A stretch of 64,000 nt of DNA from positions 21,533-85,532 of the forward strand of contig CAZLKN010000006.1 in NCBI GenBank assembly GCA_964560135.1. The letters are read 5' to 3'. Position 1 is the stretch's first letter. Every line of letters begins with the position of its first letter. Below the pieces are notes generated by a model. The model ran no database searches. It was given only the letters and a program-made list of their open reading frames with translations, and was not told the origin of the DNA. Below, piece after piece: positions 50,033-58,915 of the stretch. This stretch comes from CAZLKN01 sp964560135. GTDB taxonomy: Bacteria > Actinomycetota > JAICYB01. Position numbers and translations under genes: made by a program.

Positions 50033-51676
50033 TCAGTCGCGACCGCGGCCGGGGGGACCGCGGCGCTTCTTCGACCCCCGCTCGTCATCGTCGTCATCTT
50101 TGTCGTCATCTTTGTCGTTGCCGGGGGCCGGAGCGGAGCGATCGTCGTTGTCGGGGGCCGGGGCGGGAACCGGCGCGGCGACGATTGTCAGTGGGGTTCC
50201 CTCGTCCACGGATTCGCCGGCCGCGGGGAAGGTCCGCTCCACCGTGCCCGGCGCAGCTTCGGAGTCGGGGTGGAAGGTGACGCTCTCGACGGTGAGGCCG
50301 GCAGATTCGATCTGCGTGCGGGCGTCGGCCACGGACCGGCCCGTCACGTCGGGGACGGCCACCTGGGGCGCTCCGAGGGAGACCTGCAGCTCGATCGTGG
50401 ATCCGCGGGCGCGCAGGGTACCCGGCGACGGATGCTGCTCCACCACCGTCCCGGCCAGACCTCCGGCGTCGACCTCGGAGGTCAGGATCTCGAAGCCGGC
50501 CTGCGTGGCCAGCTCGGTGGCCTGGCCGACGGTCATCTGCCGCAGTTCCGGGACGCTGGTCGCGGCGGTGGCTGCGTCCCGCATCGCGACCAGGAGCAGC
50601 ACGCCGAGCAGGGCGATGGCCACGCCGGGCGGGATGCGCCGTGCCAGCCCCACCGCCGCGTGGACCCGCGTCCGTCGGGTGCGGACCGGCAGCTGCTGGG
50701 TGGGATCGACGCGCACCGGTTCGGTGGGGGGTGCCGGCGACACCGCAGCCGCGGGCGCGGGCGTGGGGACGGTGGCTGGAGAGTCCGTGAGCAGGGCGGC
50801 GAAGGCTGCGGCGGTCGGCGGACGGTCCCGCGGATCCTTGGCGAGACCTGCCAGGACGGTGCCCTCGAGGTGGGCGGCGAGTTCCGGCCGGCGCCGGCGG
50901 AGCGCGGGTGGTGGATCCTCCTGGTGCTGCCGTGACAGCTCCCAGAACGTCGAGCCGTCGAACGGCGGCTGCCCGGTCAGGATCTCGACGGCGACGCATG
51001 CCACGGAGTACACGTCCGAGGCCGGGGAGGGCCGTTCCCCGCGGAGGACCTCCGGAGGTGCATAGGTCGGCGTGGCGGCGACCGAGGTGGTGCCCGTCTC
51101 CTCGGCGAGGATGCGGGCGACCCCGAAGTCGCTGACCTTCGGCCCGTCGGGAGCGAGAAGGATGTTCGCCGGTTTGAGATCGCCGTGGACGATGCCGATG
51201 GTATGGGCCTGCTCGACGCCCGCCAGCACCCCGGCGATCAGCCGGACGGCCTCCGAGGGTTCGATGGGCCCCCGGGCGGCCAGGTGCCGGGCGAGGTCGG
51301 GGCCATCGGCCAGTTCCATCACCAGATAGGGGATGGGCTCACCGCCGGCGGCCGGCTGCTCTCCGTAGTCGTAGATGCCGACCACGTTGGGGTGGGCGAT
51401 CGCGGCGAGGGCCCGGGCCTCCCGCTCGATGCGGCGCCGGTGACCCGGGTCGCGGGTCGCAGGGCCGGACAGGATCTTCACGGCCACCTCCCGCCGGAGG
51501 CGGACGTCGTGGGCGCGCCAGACCTCCGCGACGCCGCCGAGCCCGATCAGCTCTTCGAGTTCGTAGCGGTCACCGAGCAGCCGCCGGGGCTGGTTGGACC
51601 CCTCGTGGTCGGTTCCGCGATGCCGTTCGCCCGACCCGTCGTGTGGTTCCTCGGTGTGCACCGGCTGCCTCCGCAT
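50033..51676 (-). CDS. PASTA-domain Ser/Thr protein kinase
   Basis: A membrane kinase sensing muropeptides or lipid II. The 547 residues have an N-terminal kinase domain (YELEELIGLGGVAEVWRAHD Gly loop, VAVKIL Lys, VSDFGVARIL DFG, TYAPPEVLRG), a Pro-rich juxtamembrane segment, one TM helix (GVAIALLGVLLLVAM) and two extracellular PASTA domains, then an Asp/Lys-rich tail. The catalytic loop reads HGDLKPANILL, so the Arg of the usual HRD is replaced by Gly: a non-RD kinase. ATG 51676 gives about 50 residues before the Gly loop; the start is uncertain. It is divergent from the PabC-like gene. Confidence 0.9.
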   Translation of the reverse strand: MRRQPVHTEEPHDGSGERHRGTDHEGSNQPRRLLGDRYELEELIGLGGVAEVWRAHDVRLRREVAVKILSGPATRDPGHRRRIEREARALAAIAHPNVVGIYDYGEQPAAGGEPIPYLVMELADGPDLARHLAARGPIEPSEAVRLIAGVLAGVEQAHTIGIVHGDLKPANILLAPDGPKVSDFGVARILAEETGTTSVAATPTYAPPEVLRGERPSPASDVYSVACVAVEILTGQPPFDGSTFWELSRQHQEDPPPALRRRRPELAAHLEGTVLAGLAKDPRDRPPTAAAFAALLTDSPATVPTPAPAAAVSPAPPTEPVRVDPTQQLPVRTRRTRVHAAVGLARRIPPGVAIALLGVLLLVAMRDAATAATSVPELRQMTVGQATELATQAGFEILTSEVDAGGLAGTVVEQHPSPGTLRARGSTIELQVSLGAPQVAVPDVTGRSVADARTQIESAGLTVESVTFHPDSEAAPGTVERTFPAAGESVDEGTPLTIVAAPVPAPAPDNDDRSAPAPGNDKDDDKDDDDDERGSKKRRGPPGRGRD

Positions 51677-51808
51677 CGTGGTCGTCCGAACGGCGTCTAC
51701 CCGTCGAGCCGACAGGATAAGCCTCCGGAGGCCGGTCGGGAGGCGCATCGCGGTTCGCGTGAGCGCTGGGCGGCGGTGGGATGCGCGCCGGCGTCCCGAG
51801 CCCGCATC

Positions 51809-52654
51809 ATGGACGGCGTGCTGGTCTGGTTCAACGGCGAGCTGGTGGCGGAGGCCGAGGCGCGCGTCAGCGTGCTCGACCGCGGCGTGGTGTGGGGCTA
51901 CGGGCTCTTCGAGACGCTGCGGGCGTACGGAGGCCGGATCTGGGCGTCCGGTGCCCACTACGAACGGTTGCAGGCCGGCTCCGACGCACTCGAGATCCCG
52001 ATTCCGTCGGCCGAGGTGTCCCACGCAGCGATGCTGGCGGTGCTCGAGGCCAACGGGCTCACCGACGCCGGTGTGAGACTGACGGTTACCGGTGGGGCCG
52101 GTCCCGCTGATCCCCAGGAGGAGCCGACGGAGCCCCCGAACGTCGTCGTCACGGCGTGGCCGTTGCGCGACTACAGCCGGCTCTACGAGGCCGGCGTCAC
52201 CCTCGCCTCGCTGCCCGGAGGCGGCCGGCCGCTGGCGGGTCTGAAGACCACCTCGTACGCCGTGAGCGTCGCCGGACGTGTAGCCGCCCGGCGGGCCGGA
52301 GCCGACGACGCACTGTTCGTGGGCGACGGCGAGATGGTGATGGAGGCCACCGGCTCGAACCTGTTCGTGGTGCGTGACGGACGCCTGGTGACCCCGCCCC
52401 TGGCCACGGGGGTGCTGCCGGGCGTCACGCGTCGGGCAGTGATGGACGTGGCCCCCCGTGCCGGCCTGCGTGCGGAGGAGGCCGTCCTGCGCGTGCCGGA
52501 CCTGTTCGCCGCCGACGAGGTCGTCCTCACCTCCTCGCTGCGGGAGGTCTACCCGGCCCGGTCGTTGGACGGCCGGGACCTCCCCCGGGCCTCACACGCC
52601 GAGGCGCTGCGGTCCGCCTACCGGGAGGCCGTGTTCGCCAGCCTCCGCGTCTGA
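51809..52654 (+). CDS. Class IV aminotransferase, PabC-like
   Basis: A fold-type IV PLP enzyme of 281 residues: VWFNGELVAEAEARVSVLDRGVVWGYGLFETLRAYGG split by the usual turn, PLP Lys146 in LAGLKTTSYAVSV, EMVMEATGSNLFVV and PPLATGVLPGVTRR. The family includes aminodeoxychorismate lyase (PabC), branched-chain and D-amino-acid aminotransferases. PabC is favoured by sequence character and because pabB is present at 21898, but the genes are far apart. ATG 51809 or GTG 51818 could start it. Confidence 0.85.
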   Translation: MDGVLVWFNGELVAEAEARVSVLDRGVVWGYGLFETLRAYGGRIWASGAHYERLQAGSDALEIPIPSAEVSHAAMLAVLEANGLTDAGVRLTVTGGAGPADPQEEPTEPPNVVVTAWPLRDYSRLYEAGVTLASLPGGGRPLAGLKTTSYAVSVAGRVAARRAGADDALFVGDGEMVMEATGSNLFVVRDGRLVTPPLATGVLPGVTRRAVMDVAPRAGLRAEEAVLRVPDLFAADEVVLTSSLREVYPARSLDGRDLPRASHAEALRSAYREAVFASLRV

Positions 52655-52727
52655 GTCGCGGTCGCCGCGTTTGTCCGGCGGGATCCGGGGGCAAGGTTGC
52701 ATGGCAGCCTCGTTGGAAAAGGGAGCC

Positions 52728-53336
52728 ATGATCCGGACGCTCATCGCCCTTCTCGGTGCCATCGCCCTCATCGTCGGCCCCGCCCTCGCCGCGGAGACGA
52801 CCAGGGAGGTCGGTACGGCGCTGCCCGTGACGGTCCGGGAGGGTTCGGCGGTCGTGATCGCTCCGGGGGCCGAGGTCGCGCTGGGCGCCACCCCTGCCGA
52901 GCTTGCTCCCGGCGCCCGGGCGGACGCCTACGAGCCCGAGGACGGCAGCGGTCTTCTCCAATGGTTCCTGGACGGCACGGCCGGCGTGATCGCCCTGATG
53001 GAGCAGGGACGGGTCGTCGCGGTCTCCGTCGCCCACCTCCCGGAGGCGCGGACGGTGGACGGGGTCGCCCTCGGGGACGCCCCGGACGAGGTGCTGCGCG
53101 TCTACGGGGAAGCCGTGCGGGACGGAACGGCCACCTCCGACGCGCTGCTCGTCACCACCGACGCGTACCTGGTGGTCACGGGCTCGGAGCCGTCTGCGTT
53201 CACCTACTTCGACACGACCTGCGCGCCCGAGGTCACCCAGATCGGGCTCGCTCTGGATGACGCCGGGGTGAGGCAGCTGGCCTCCCTGTGGGCGCCGGTC
53301 GACTCGGGCGACCCCTGCGGGGTGGACGCCTTCTAA
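52728..53336 (+). CDS. Secreted protein of unknown function
   Basis: The 202 residues carry a signal peptide (LIALLGAIALIVGPALAAE) and a mature domain with a Cys near the C-terminus (TTCAPEVTQIGLALDD) and another at GDPCGVDAF, likely a disulfide. The layout (GV.LGD...EVL..YG) resembles small periplasmic/cell-wall beta-helix domains, but no family is assigned. GGGAGCC precedes ATG 52728; the frame is open upstream into the aminotransferase. Its stop overlaps the end of the convergent gene at 53333. Confidence 0.65.
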   Translation: MIRTLIALLGAIALIVGPALAAETTREVGTALPVTVREGSAVVIAPGAEVALGATPAELAPGARADAYEPEDGSGLLQWFLDGTAGVIALMEQGRVVAVSVAHLPEARTVDGVALGDAPDEVLRVYGEAVRDGTATSDALLVTTDAYLVVTGSEPSAFTYFDTTCAPEVTQIGLALDDAGVRQLASLWAPVDSGDPCGVDAF

Positions 53337-53614
53337 GACAGCTTCGAGGGGATGAAGATCCCTTCCTGCTTCGTCACACGTCCCTCGCCTGGCAGTTCGT
53401 CGAGCGAAGATGGATGGACGAACCCCACGGCGCGGCGCGCGCCGGAGATCGCGTTCAGCAGGCGCATCAGCTGCATCGTCGTGATGTGGCCGTCTTGGAG
53501 GGCCCGCTCGAGTGACCCGTCCTTCAGCAGAACCTCACGGATCTGGCGAGCCAACGCGATCATGTTGACCTGCTCGAGTTCGGGGTCCTCGGCCATCGGC
53601 CTGCCCTCTGTCAT
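53333..53614 (-). CDS. Small cytoplasmic protein of unknown function
   Basis: Not recognised. The 93 residues are mostly helical in the middle (EQVNMIALARQIREVLLKDGSLERALQ, then ITTMQLMRLLNAI), with polar ends and no signal peptide or TM helix. GGAGG lies five bases before ATG 53614. The gene is divergent from the SagB-type gene with a 78-base gap, and tail-to-tail with the secreted protein. Confidence 0.6.
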   Translation of the reverse strand: MTEGRPMAEDPELEQVNMIALARQIREVLLKDGSLERALQDGHITTMQLMRLLNAISGARRAVGFVHPSSLDELPGEGRVTKQEGIFIPSKLS

Positions 53615-53692
53615 CCTGTCCTCCTACGCACGACGGCATCCCCGAGAAGCATACCCGGGAGGTTCGGACTGGACGTGTCAGGAGAGGGCGGC

Positions 53693-55177
53693 GTGAGCGG
53701 GGGTGGGAAGGCTCGCGCCTACCACGAGGCGACCAAGCACACCCCGGAGAGCGTGCGCCGGCAGGACCACACTCTCGACTGGGACCGGAAGCCGGACCCC
53801 TTCAAGAGCTATCCGGACGCCGAACGCATCGATCTGCCCGAGCCGGCGCACCTCGGGGTTCCGGCCATGGATGCCCTCCAGATGGACGGGGAGGGGTCCG
53901 TGGCCGGCATCGAGGAGCTGGCCCGGATCCTGCTGCTGGGGGCCGGGGTGCTGCGACGGAAAAGGTCCGCCGGAGGCGAGATCCTGTTCCGCACCTATGC
54001 GAGCGCCGGCGCGCTGTATCCGGTGGAGATCTACGTGGTGACCCGCGACATGCCGGGAGTGGAGACCGGTGTCTACCACTTCGATCCCCGAGGCGGGACG
54101 CTCGCAGGTTTGGCGGCGGGTGATGCGCGGGGAGCTCTCGCGGGGGCCACCGCCGGGCAGGACGCTGTCGTGCACGCTCCGGTCTCGCTGGTGCTCACCG
54201 GCGTCCCGTGGCGGACCACCTGGAAATACACCGAGCGGGGGTACCGGCACCTGTTCTGGGATGCCGGCACGATGCTCGCGAACATCCTCTGCTTGGCGGC
54301 ATCCGGAGGCGTGGCGGTCCGGACGGTGCTGGGATTCGATGACGCCGCGGTATCCGGCATCGTCGGGATCGACGGCGCCTCCGAGTTCCCGCTCGCCCTC
54401 GTCGCCCTCGGCCGTTCGGAGCCTGCCGCCGGCGCCGGAGCAGCTCCGGCCCCGCCGGTGCGCGTGCCGGAGGAGCCGGTGCCCTACGAGGCCATCCGCG
54501 AGGTGCAGCGTGCCGGCGCATTGGAGGAAGGGGATGTCTCATCCTGGCGGTCCGGGGCCCCGGGCGCGGGTCCACCCCCCGACGAGGACGGTCTCGTGCG
54601 CTTGATCCGTCCACGGCCCCCGCCGGAGGACGGCATCGAGCAGGTGATCCGGCGCCGGGGGTCGGCGCGACGGTTCGGACCGTTGCCGATCCCTGTGGAG
54701 GACCTCACCGCGGTGCTTCTGCGCAGCACGTCGAAGCTCGCCGCGGATGTGGAACCCGGAATGGTGGAGCCCTTCCTGATCGCCCATGCCGTCGGTGGGC
54801 TCGCGCCTGGAGCCTACCGGTGGACGGGGGACGGCTACCGCGTGCTGGCGGAGCGGGAGATGCGGATGGAGGCCGCCTTCCTGTGCCTCGAGCAGCGGCT
54901 CGGTGGCGAGGGAGCGGTGACCCTGTTCCTGCTCGCGGATCTCGGCCGGTTCCTTGCGGCCTACGGCGATCGGGGCTACCGCTACGCGCAGCTCCTCGGC
55001 GGGATCGTGGCCGGCAGCATGTACCTTGGATTTCACGCCTACGGCCACGGTGCCACCGGCCTGACCTTCTACGACGACGAGGTCGTCCGGGCCTTCGCGC
55101 CCCACAGCGACGGCCTCGAGTGTCTGCTTGCGGTGGCCGCCGGCCAGCGGGGCGGTCGCATGCTCCCGCTGGCCTGA
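53693..55177 (+). CDS. Tandem SagB-type nitroreductase-like oxidoreductase
   Basis: FMN-dependent dehydrogenase family (SagB/ThcOx). The 494 residues contain two nitroreductase domains: the N-terminal one (about 50-260: FRTYASAGALYPVEIYVV, YRHLFWDAGTMLANILCLA) and a more divergent C-terminal one (about 315-490: IEQVIRRRGSARRFG, GYRYAQLLGGIVAGSMYL). In thiazole/oxazole peptide pathways such enzymes oxidise azolines, but no cyclodehydratase or precursor peptide is adjacent. GTG 53693 follows AGGAGAGG; GTG 53675 is possible. Confidence 0.85.
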   Translation: MSGGGKARAYHEATKHTPESVRRQDHTLDWDRKPDPFKSYPDAERIDLPEPAHLGVPAMDALQMDGEGSVAGIEELARILLLGAGVLRRKRSAGGEILFRTYASAGALYPVEIYVVTRDMPGVETGVYHFDPRGGTLAGLAAGDARGALAGATAGQDAVVHAPVSLVLTGVPWRTTWKYTERGYRHLFWDAGTMLANILCLAASGGVAVRTVLGFDDAAVSGIVGIDGASEFPLALVALGRSEPAAGAGAAPAPPVRVPEEPVPYEAIREVQRAGALEEGDVSSWRSGAPGAGPPPDEDGLVRLIRPRPPPEDGIEQVIRRRGSARRFGPLPIPVEDLTAVLLRSTSKLAADVEPGMVEPFLIAHAVGGLAPGAYRWTGDGYRVLAEREMRMEAAFLCLEQRLGGEGAVTLFLLADLGRFLAAYGDRGYRYAQLLGGIVAGSMYLGFHAYGHGATGLTFYDDEVVRAFAPHSDGLECLLAVAAGQRGGRMLPLA

Positions 55178-55221
55178 GCGCGCGGGTGCGCCTCCGGCGG
55201 TCGGTCAACCGGGGACATTGT

Positions 55222-55227
55222 TAGAGT
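55222..55227 (+). promoter_or_regulatory. Leaderless-type -10 box for PLP decarboxylase
   Basis: TAGAGT lies seven bases before ATG 55235, with no ribosome binding site between. Confidence 0.45.
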
Positions 55228-55234
55228 CCCGCAG

Positions 55235-56653
55235 ATGGTCGGCGAGAACCCCCACCCCCTGGAGCCGGATGCTCCGCAGATGCGCGAGATCGGGCGGGCG
55301 GCTCTGGACGCGCTCGTGGCGTTCGTCGAGGGGTTGCCGGATGCGCCTGCCGCCGACCGCGAAGGCGCCGGTGAGCTCGCACGGCGGTTCCGTGGCGCCG
55401 CCCCAGAGGAGGGACGGCCGTTCCCGGAGGTGCTGGCGGAGGTCGTCGAGGCGTCCTCGAAGGCGATCGAGACCGCCGGGCCGGGGTATCTGGCGTACAT
55501 CCCCGGCGGGGGCCTGTTCACCTCGTCGGTGGCGGCTCTGCTGTCCTTCGGGGTCAACCGCGTCGTGGGCTTGGCGGAGTTCGCCCCCGTGCTGGCGCAG
55601 ATCGAGGCGACCACGATCAGGTGGATGTGCGACCTGTTCGACTTCCCCCCGGAGTCGGGGGGGATCCTGACCTCCGGGGGTTCGCTCGCCAACCTCTCGG
55701 CGATCGTCACGGCGCGGCGGGCGCTCCTGCCGGACGACTTCCTCGCCGGTACCCTCTATGCCTCCGAGCACACCCACCACTCGGTCGTGAAGTCCGCCGT
55801 GATCGCGGGCTTCCCGGCCCGGAACGTGCGGGTGGTGCCCTGCACCTCCGACCTCAGGATGGATGTCGCGGCGCTCCACCGGATGATCGACGAAGACCGA
55901 GCCGCCGGAAGCACGCCCTTCTGCGTGGTGGCGAACGGCGGGACCACGAACACGGGAACGGTGGACCCCCTTCCCGAGATCGTGGCGGTCGCGCACGAAC
56001 GCCGGATGTGGGTGCACGTCGATGCCGCCTACGGCGGCTTCTTCCAGCTCACCGACCGGGGCCGCCGCGCCCTCAGAGGGATCACCGGAGCCGATTCCAT
56101 CACCCTCGACCCCCACAAGGGATTGTTCCTCCCGTACGGCACCGGAGCGTTGATCGTGCGCGACGGCGCGGCGCTGCGACGCGCCCACCACGCCGAGGCG
56201 CACTATCTGCAGGATCTGGCTCCCGAAGGCGAGATCCCCGATCTCACGCACCAGTCCCCTGAGCTCTCGCGTGATTTCCGGGGTCTGCGGATGTGGCTGC
56301 CGGTCGTGGTGCACGGCCTCGGGGCCTTCCGTGCCGCTCTCGACGAGAAGCTCGACCTGACGCGCTACGTGTACGAGGAGCTCGTGGCGACGCCCGGGAT
56401 CGAGGTTCCGTGGGAGCCTGATCTGAGCATCGTGGGCTTCCGGCACCGTACCGGTGGACCTGCGGATGCCGGGGAAGGGGTCAACCGGGCACTCCTGCGG
56501 CGGATCAACGCCTCCGGCCGCGTGTTCCTGTCGAGCACCCGGATCGCCGGACGGTTCACGCTCCGAGTCTGCATCCTCAGCCACCGGACGCACGTCGACC
56601 GCATCGAGGAGTGCGTGTCGATCATCCGTGCGGCGGTCCGGGAAGCGAGCTGA
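55235..56653 (+). CDS. PLP-dependent aromatic/acidic amino-acid decarboxylase
   Basis: A group II decarboxylase (472 residues). Motifs: GPGYLAYIPGGGLFTSS (substrate region), SGGSLANLSAIVTAR, HTHHSVVKSAVIAG with the PLP-stacking His, HVDAAYGGFF, and PLP Lys295 in TLDPHKGLFLPYGTG. It resembles aromatic-L-amino-acid/tyrosine decarboxylases; glutamate or DABA substrates cannot be excluded. The gene stands alone between the SagB-type gene and a strong terminator. Confidence 0.9.
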   Translation: MVGENPHPLEPDAPQMREIGRAALDALVAFVEGLPDAPAADREGAGELARRFRGAAPEEGRPFPEVLAEVVEASSKAIETAGPGYLAYIPGGGLFTSSVAALLSFGVNRVVGLAEFAPVLAQIEATTIRWMCDLFDFPPESGGILTSGGSLANLSAIVTARRALLPDDFLAGTLYASEHTHHSVVKSAVIAGFPARNVRVVPCTSDLRMDVAALHRMIDEDRAAGSTPFCVVANGGTTNTGTVDPLPEIVAVAHERRMWVHVDAAYGGFFQLTDRGRRALRGITGADSITLDPHKGLFLPYGTGALIVRDGAALRRAHHAEAHYLQDLAPEGEIPDLTHQSPELSRDFRGLRMWLPVVVHGLGAFRAALDEKLDLTRYVYEELVATPGIEVPWEPDLSIVGFRHRTGGPADAGEGVNRALLRRINASGRVFLSSTRIAGRFTLRVCILSHRTHVDRIEECVSIIRAAVREAS

Positions 56654-56668
56654 GGTTCGGAAGCGCAA

Positions 56669-56696
56669 GCGCCCGGGACCTCGAGGTCCCGGGCGC
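56669..56696. terminator. 28-base perfect palindrome terminator
   Basis: A 14-bp self-complementary arm pair centred on TCGA stands between the decarboxylase and convergent tRNA-Lys. It likely terminates both. Confidence 0.7.
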
Positions 56697-56697
56697 G

Positions 56698-56773
56698 TGG
56701 TGGGCCGCCAGGGACTCGAACCCCGAACCCACGGATTAAGAGTCCGTTGCTCTGCCAGTTGAGCTAGCGGCCC
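56698..56773 (-). tRNA. tRNA-Lys (anticodon CTT)
   Basis: Cloverleaf on the minus strand with acceptor GGGCCGC/GCGGCCC, anticodon loop CTCTTAA with CTT, T-loop GTTCGAGTC, discriminator A and encoded CCA. Confidence 0.96.
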
Positions 56774-56855
56774 CGCGCAAGTGTATCGGAGCCTCCGGCG
56801 CGGTGCCGGGAGCGGGATACCGCGAGGACGGCCGCTGTGCCAGAATCATCGGGCC

Positions 56856-57314
56856 ATGGCGCGCGTACCCAGAGATCCCGAGGAAGCGGTCGGCGAACTC
56901 GGCATCGCCGAGGCTGCGACGGTCGTCGCCGTCGGGCCCGCGGACGGCTATGTGGAAGCGCTGGCCGATGCGGTGGGCACGAAGGGGACGGTCATCGTGC
57001 AGTATCCGCCCCCGGACCTCAAGACGCGGAAGAAGGCCGTGAAGGTCGTGGAGGCGCTTCCGGAGGACGCGAAGGGCGATGCCGTCGTGGCCTGGGTCCC
57101 GGTGGTCCAGACACCCGCGATACGGGAACTCACCGAGTTCGTGGCGGACGGAGGAGCGCTCTGGGTGGTTCTCCCGCGGGGTGGCCGTGATACGCGGGCT
57201 CCCATCACCGAAGGAGAGCTGAAGCGGAACCTCCTGCCCCTCGGGTTCCGGCAGACGCGGGCGCTGGCGATCTCGAGCGACGCGCATGCGGTCAGGTTCC
57301 ACCGGCGGCGGTGA
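56856..57314 (+). CDS. Small conserved protein, DUF3052-like
   Basis: The 152 residues form a short alpha/beta protein without signal peptide: EEAVGELGIAEAATVVAVG, GTVIVQYPPPDLKTRKKAV, DAVVAWVP and ADGGALWVVLPRGGRD. The WVVLPRGGR pattern and layout recall the actinobacterial DUF3052 family, whose function is unknown; this match is tentative. ATG 56856 is chosen over an upstream in-frame start that would lie against tRNA-Lys. The mobA-like gene follows. Confidence 0.6.
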   Translation: MARVPRDPEEAVGELGIAEAATVVAVGPADGYVEALADAVGTKGTVIVQYPPPDLKTRKKAVKVVEALPEDAKGDAVVAWVPVVQTPAIRELTEFVADGGALWVVLPRGGRDTRAPITEGELKRNLLPLGFRQTRALAISSDAHAVRFHRRR

Positions 57315-57330
57315 AGCGAGCCTCCCCCCG

Positions 57331-57915
57331 GTGAGCGGGGTCGTCCTCGCCGGGGGACGGTCCAGCCGGATGGGGCGCACCAAGTCGCTCGTCGAGGTGG
57401 GTGGCGTTCCGATGATCGTCCGGGTGGGCAACGCCCTCGGTGGGATCGTCGCGGATCTGGTGGTGGTGGCCGACGACCACCGCCGGGCCGGCGGGCTGCC
57501 TGCACGCATCGCCCGGGACGCCGTCGTCGATGCCGGTCCGGTGGCGGGCCTGGCCGCCGGACTTCGGGCGGCCGAACACGAACTCTGCGTCGTGGTGGCC
57601 TGCGACCTCCCGTTCCTTCAGCCAAGACTCCTCCGCTATCTGGTCGATCTGGCCGCGAGCGACGGAGCGGACGCCACCGTGCCCCGATCCGGAGGACGGC
57701 CGCAACCGCTGCACGCTGTCTACCGGCGGTCCTGCCTGCCGGCCGTCGAGGATGCTCTCGACCGATCGGCGCTGCAGATGTCGGCCCTCCTGGACCGGCT
57801 GCACACGCGGTACGTGGAGCCGGAGGCGTGGATGCCGTTCGATCCGCTGGGGATCTCCCTGCGGAACGTCAACACCCCGCAGGAGCTGGAGGAGGCCGAA
57901 CGGACGCTGCCGTGA
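57331..57915 (+). CDS. Molybdenum cofactor guanylyltransferase-like (MobA)
   Basis: A nucleotidyltransferase-fold protein of 194 residues: VVLAGGRSSRMGRTKSLVEVGG with the GTP loop, VVADDHR, DAGPVAGLAAGL, the metal motif VVACDLPFLQPRLLRYL and C-terminal LRNVNTPQELEEAE. This pattern is that of MobA (GTP + molybdopterin to MGD) or the related MocA. GTG 57331 gives the canonical start MSGVVLAGG. No other molybdopterin genes are near; the ThiF-like gene at 41358 belongs to cysO. Confidence 0.85.
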   Translation: MSGVVLAGGRSSRMGRTKSLVEVGGVPMIVRVGNALGGIVADLVVVADDHRRAGGLPARIARDAVVDAGPVAGLAAGLRAAEHELCVVVACDLPFLQPRLLRYLVDLAASDGADATVPRSGGRPQPLHAVYRRSCLPAVEDALDRSALQMSALLDRLHTRYVEPEAWMPFDPLGISLRNVNTPQELEEAERTLP

Positions 57916-57927
57916 CGTCGGAGTCCG

Positions 57928-58899
57928 TCAGAGCTCGTCCAGGGGGATGTAGTTGCGCTTCGGCGTCTTCCGGCGTGTGGGCTGCTCCTGCTCCGGTCGG
58001 GAGACGGGGGGTTCGGGAGGCTCCTCGAGGCGTGGCTTGTCGACAGGGCCGGTCGGGGCCTCCTGTTCGTCGATCTGTTCCGGTCCTGGGGTGTCGGGTA
58101 CCGCACGCTCCGTCTGGACGGTCGGGGGCGCCTCGGATGGTGTGACCGGCTCGGGCTCGTGGGCCGGCGGGGGCCAGGCGCTCTCGCTGATGGGCGGTGG
58201 CGGAACGAGAGTTGCCTCCTCGTCGGAGTCGCGTCTGGACGATGCGCGTCGACGCAGCCACAGAAGGACGAGGATCGCACCACCGACGCCGGCGAGAACC
58301 AGCAACCACAGGCGGCTATCCGACTCAGTCGTCGGAACGGCGGCCGTGGGTGTGCCCTCGGGGGCGGTACGGACGAGGATCGCCACCCGTTGCACGATGT
58401 CGAGGTCCCCATCGGCCTCCTCGGCGGCGTTCTCCACGACGATCGCTGCGAGATCCGGGTCGGGTTCCCGGTTCGCGATCCGGACCCGGAAGGAGACGAT
58501 CTCCTCCCCGCGGGGCAGGAGCTCCACCGTCTCCCGCTCGATCGTGATCCAGCTGGCGAGGCCCGCGGGCCGGGCACCTCGGAAACCGATCGAGATCACG
58601 TCGTCGTCGCCCACGACCGCCTCTGCGGAATAGACCGCAAGTCGCACGACCCGGTCCGTGCGGTTGTAGATGCGCACGGCGTCCTCGAAGGTGGTGCCCA
58701 CCTCGAGAGGGATCTCGAAGGTGCGGCGTTCGGCGGCGTCGACCCGGGTGGGATGAGGGACGACACCGAAGGTCTCGTTCTCGCCCGCTTGGGCGGGCGG
58801 TGTGGCCAGGACGAGGAGCAGCCCGAGCACGAGCAGGCGGACCCCGGCCCCGATCAGGGCCGGGGTCCCGTACCACGAGATCCCGTTCAGGCGCGCCAC
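57928..58899 (-). CDS. DUF916 / WxL-interacting surface protein, CscA-like
   Basis: The 323 residues have a signal peptide (LLVLGLLLVLATPPAQAG), a DUF916-type Ig-like domain (about 40-150: FGVVPHPTRVD, VRIYNRTDRVVRLAVYSAEA, VELLPRGEEIVSFRVRI), a second beta region, a TM helix (LWLLVLAGVGGAILVLLWL) and a Pro/Glu-rich cytoplasmic tail. In Firmicutes DUF916 proteins bind peptidoglycan and WxL proteins. GTG 58899 has GAAGGA upstream. It is the last gene of the operon that starts with the LPXTG protein. Confidence 0.8.
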   Translation of the reverse strand: MARLNGISWYGTPALIGAGVRLLVLGLLLVLATPPAQAGENETFGVVPHPTRVDAAERRTFEIPLEVGTTFEDAVRIYNRTDRVVRLAVYSAEAVVGDDDVISIGFRGARPAGLASWITIERETVELLPRGEEIVSFRVRIANREPDPDLAAIVVENAAEEADGDLDIVQRVAILVRTAPEGTPTAAVPTTESDSRLWLLVLAGVGGAILVLLWLRRRASSRRDSDEEATLVPPPPISESAWPPPAHEPEPVTPSEAPPTVQTERAVPDTPGPEQIDEQEAPTGPVDKPRLEEPPEPPVSRPEQEQPTRRKTPKRNYIPLDEL

Positions 58900-58915
58900 A
58901 CGTTCCTTCGCTCGA

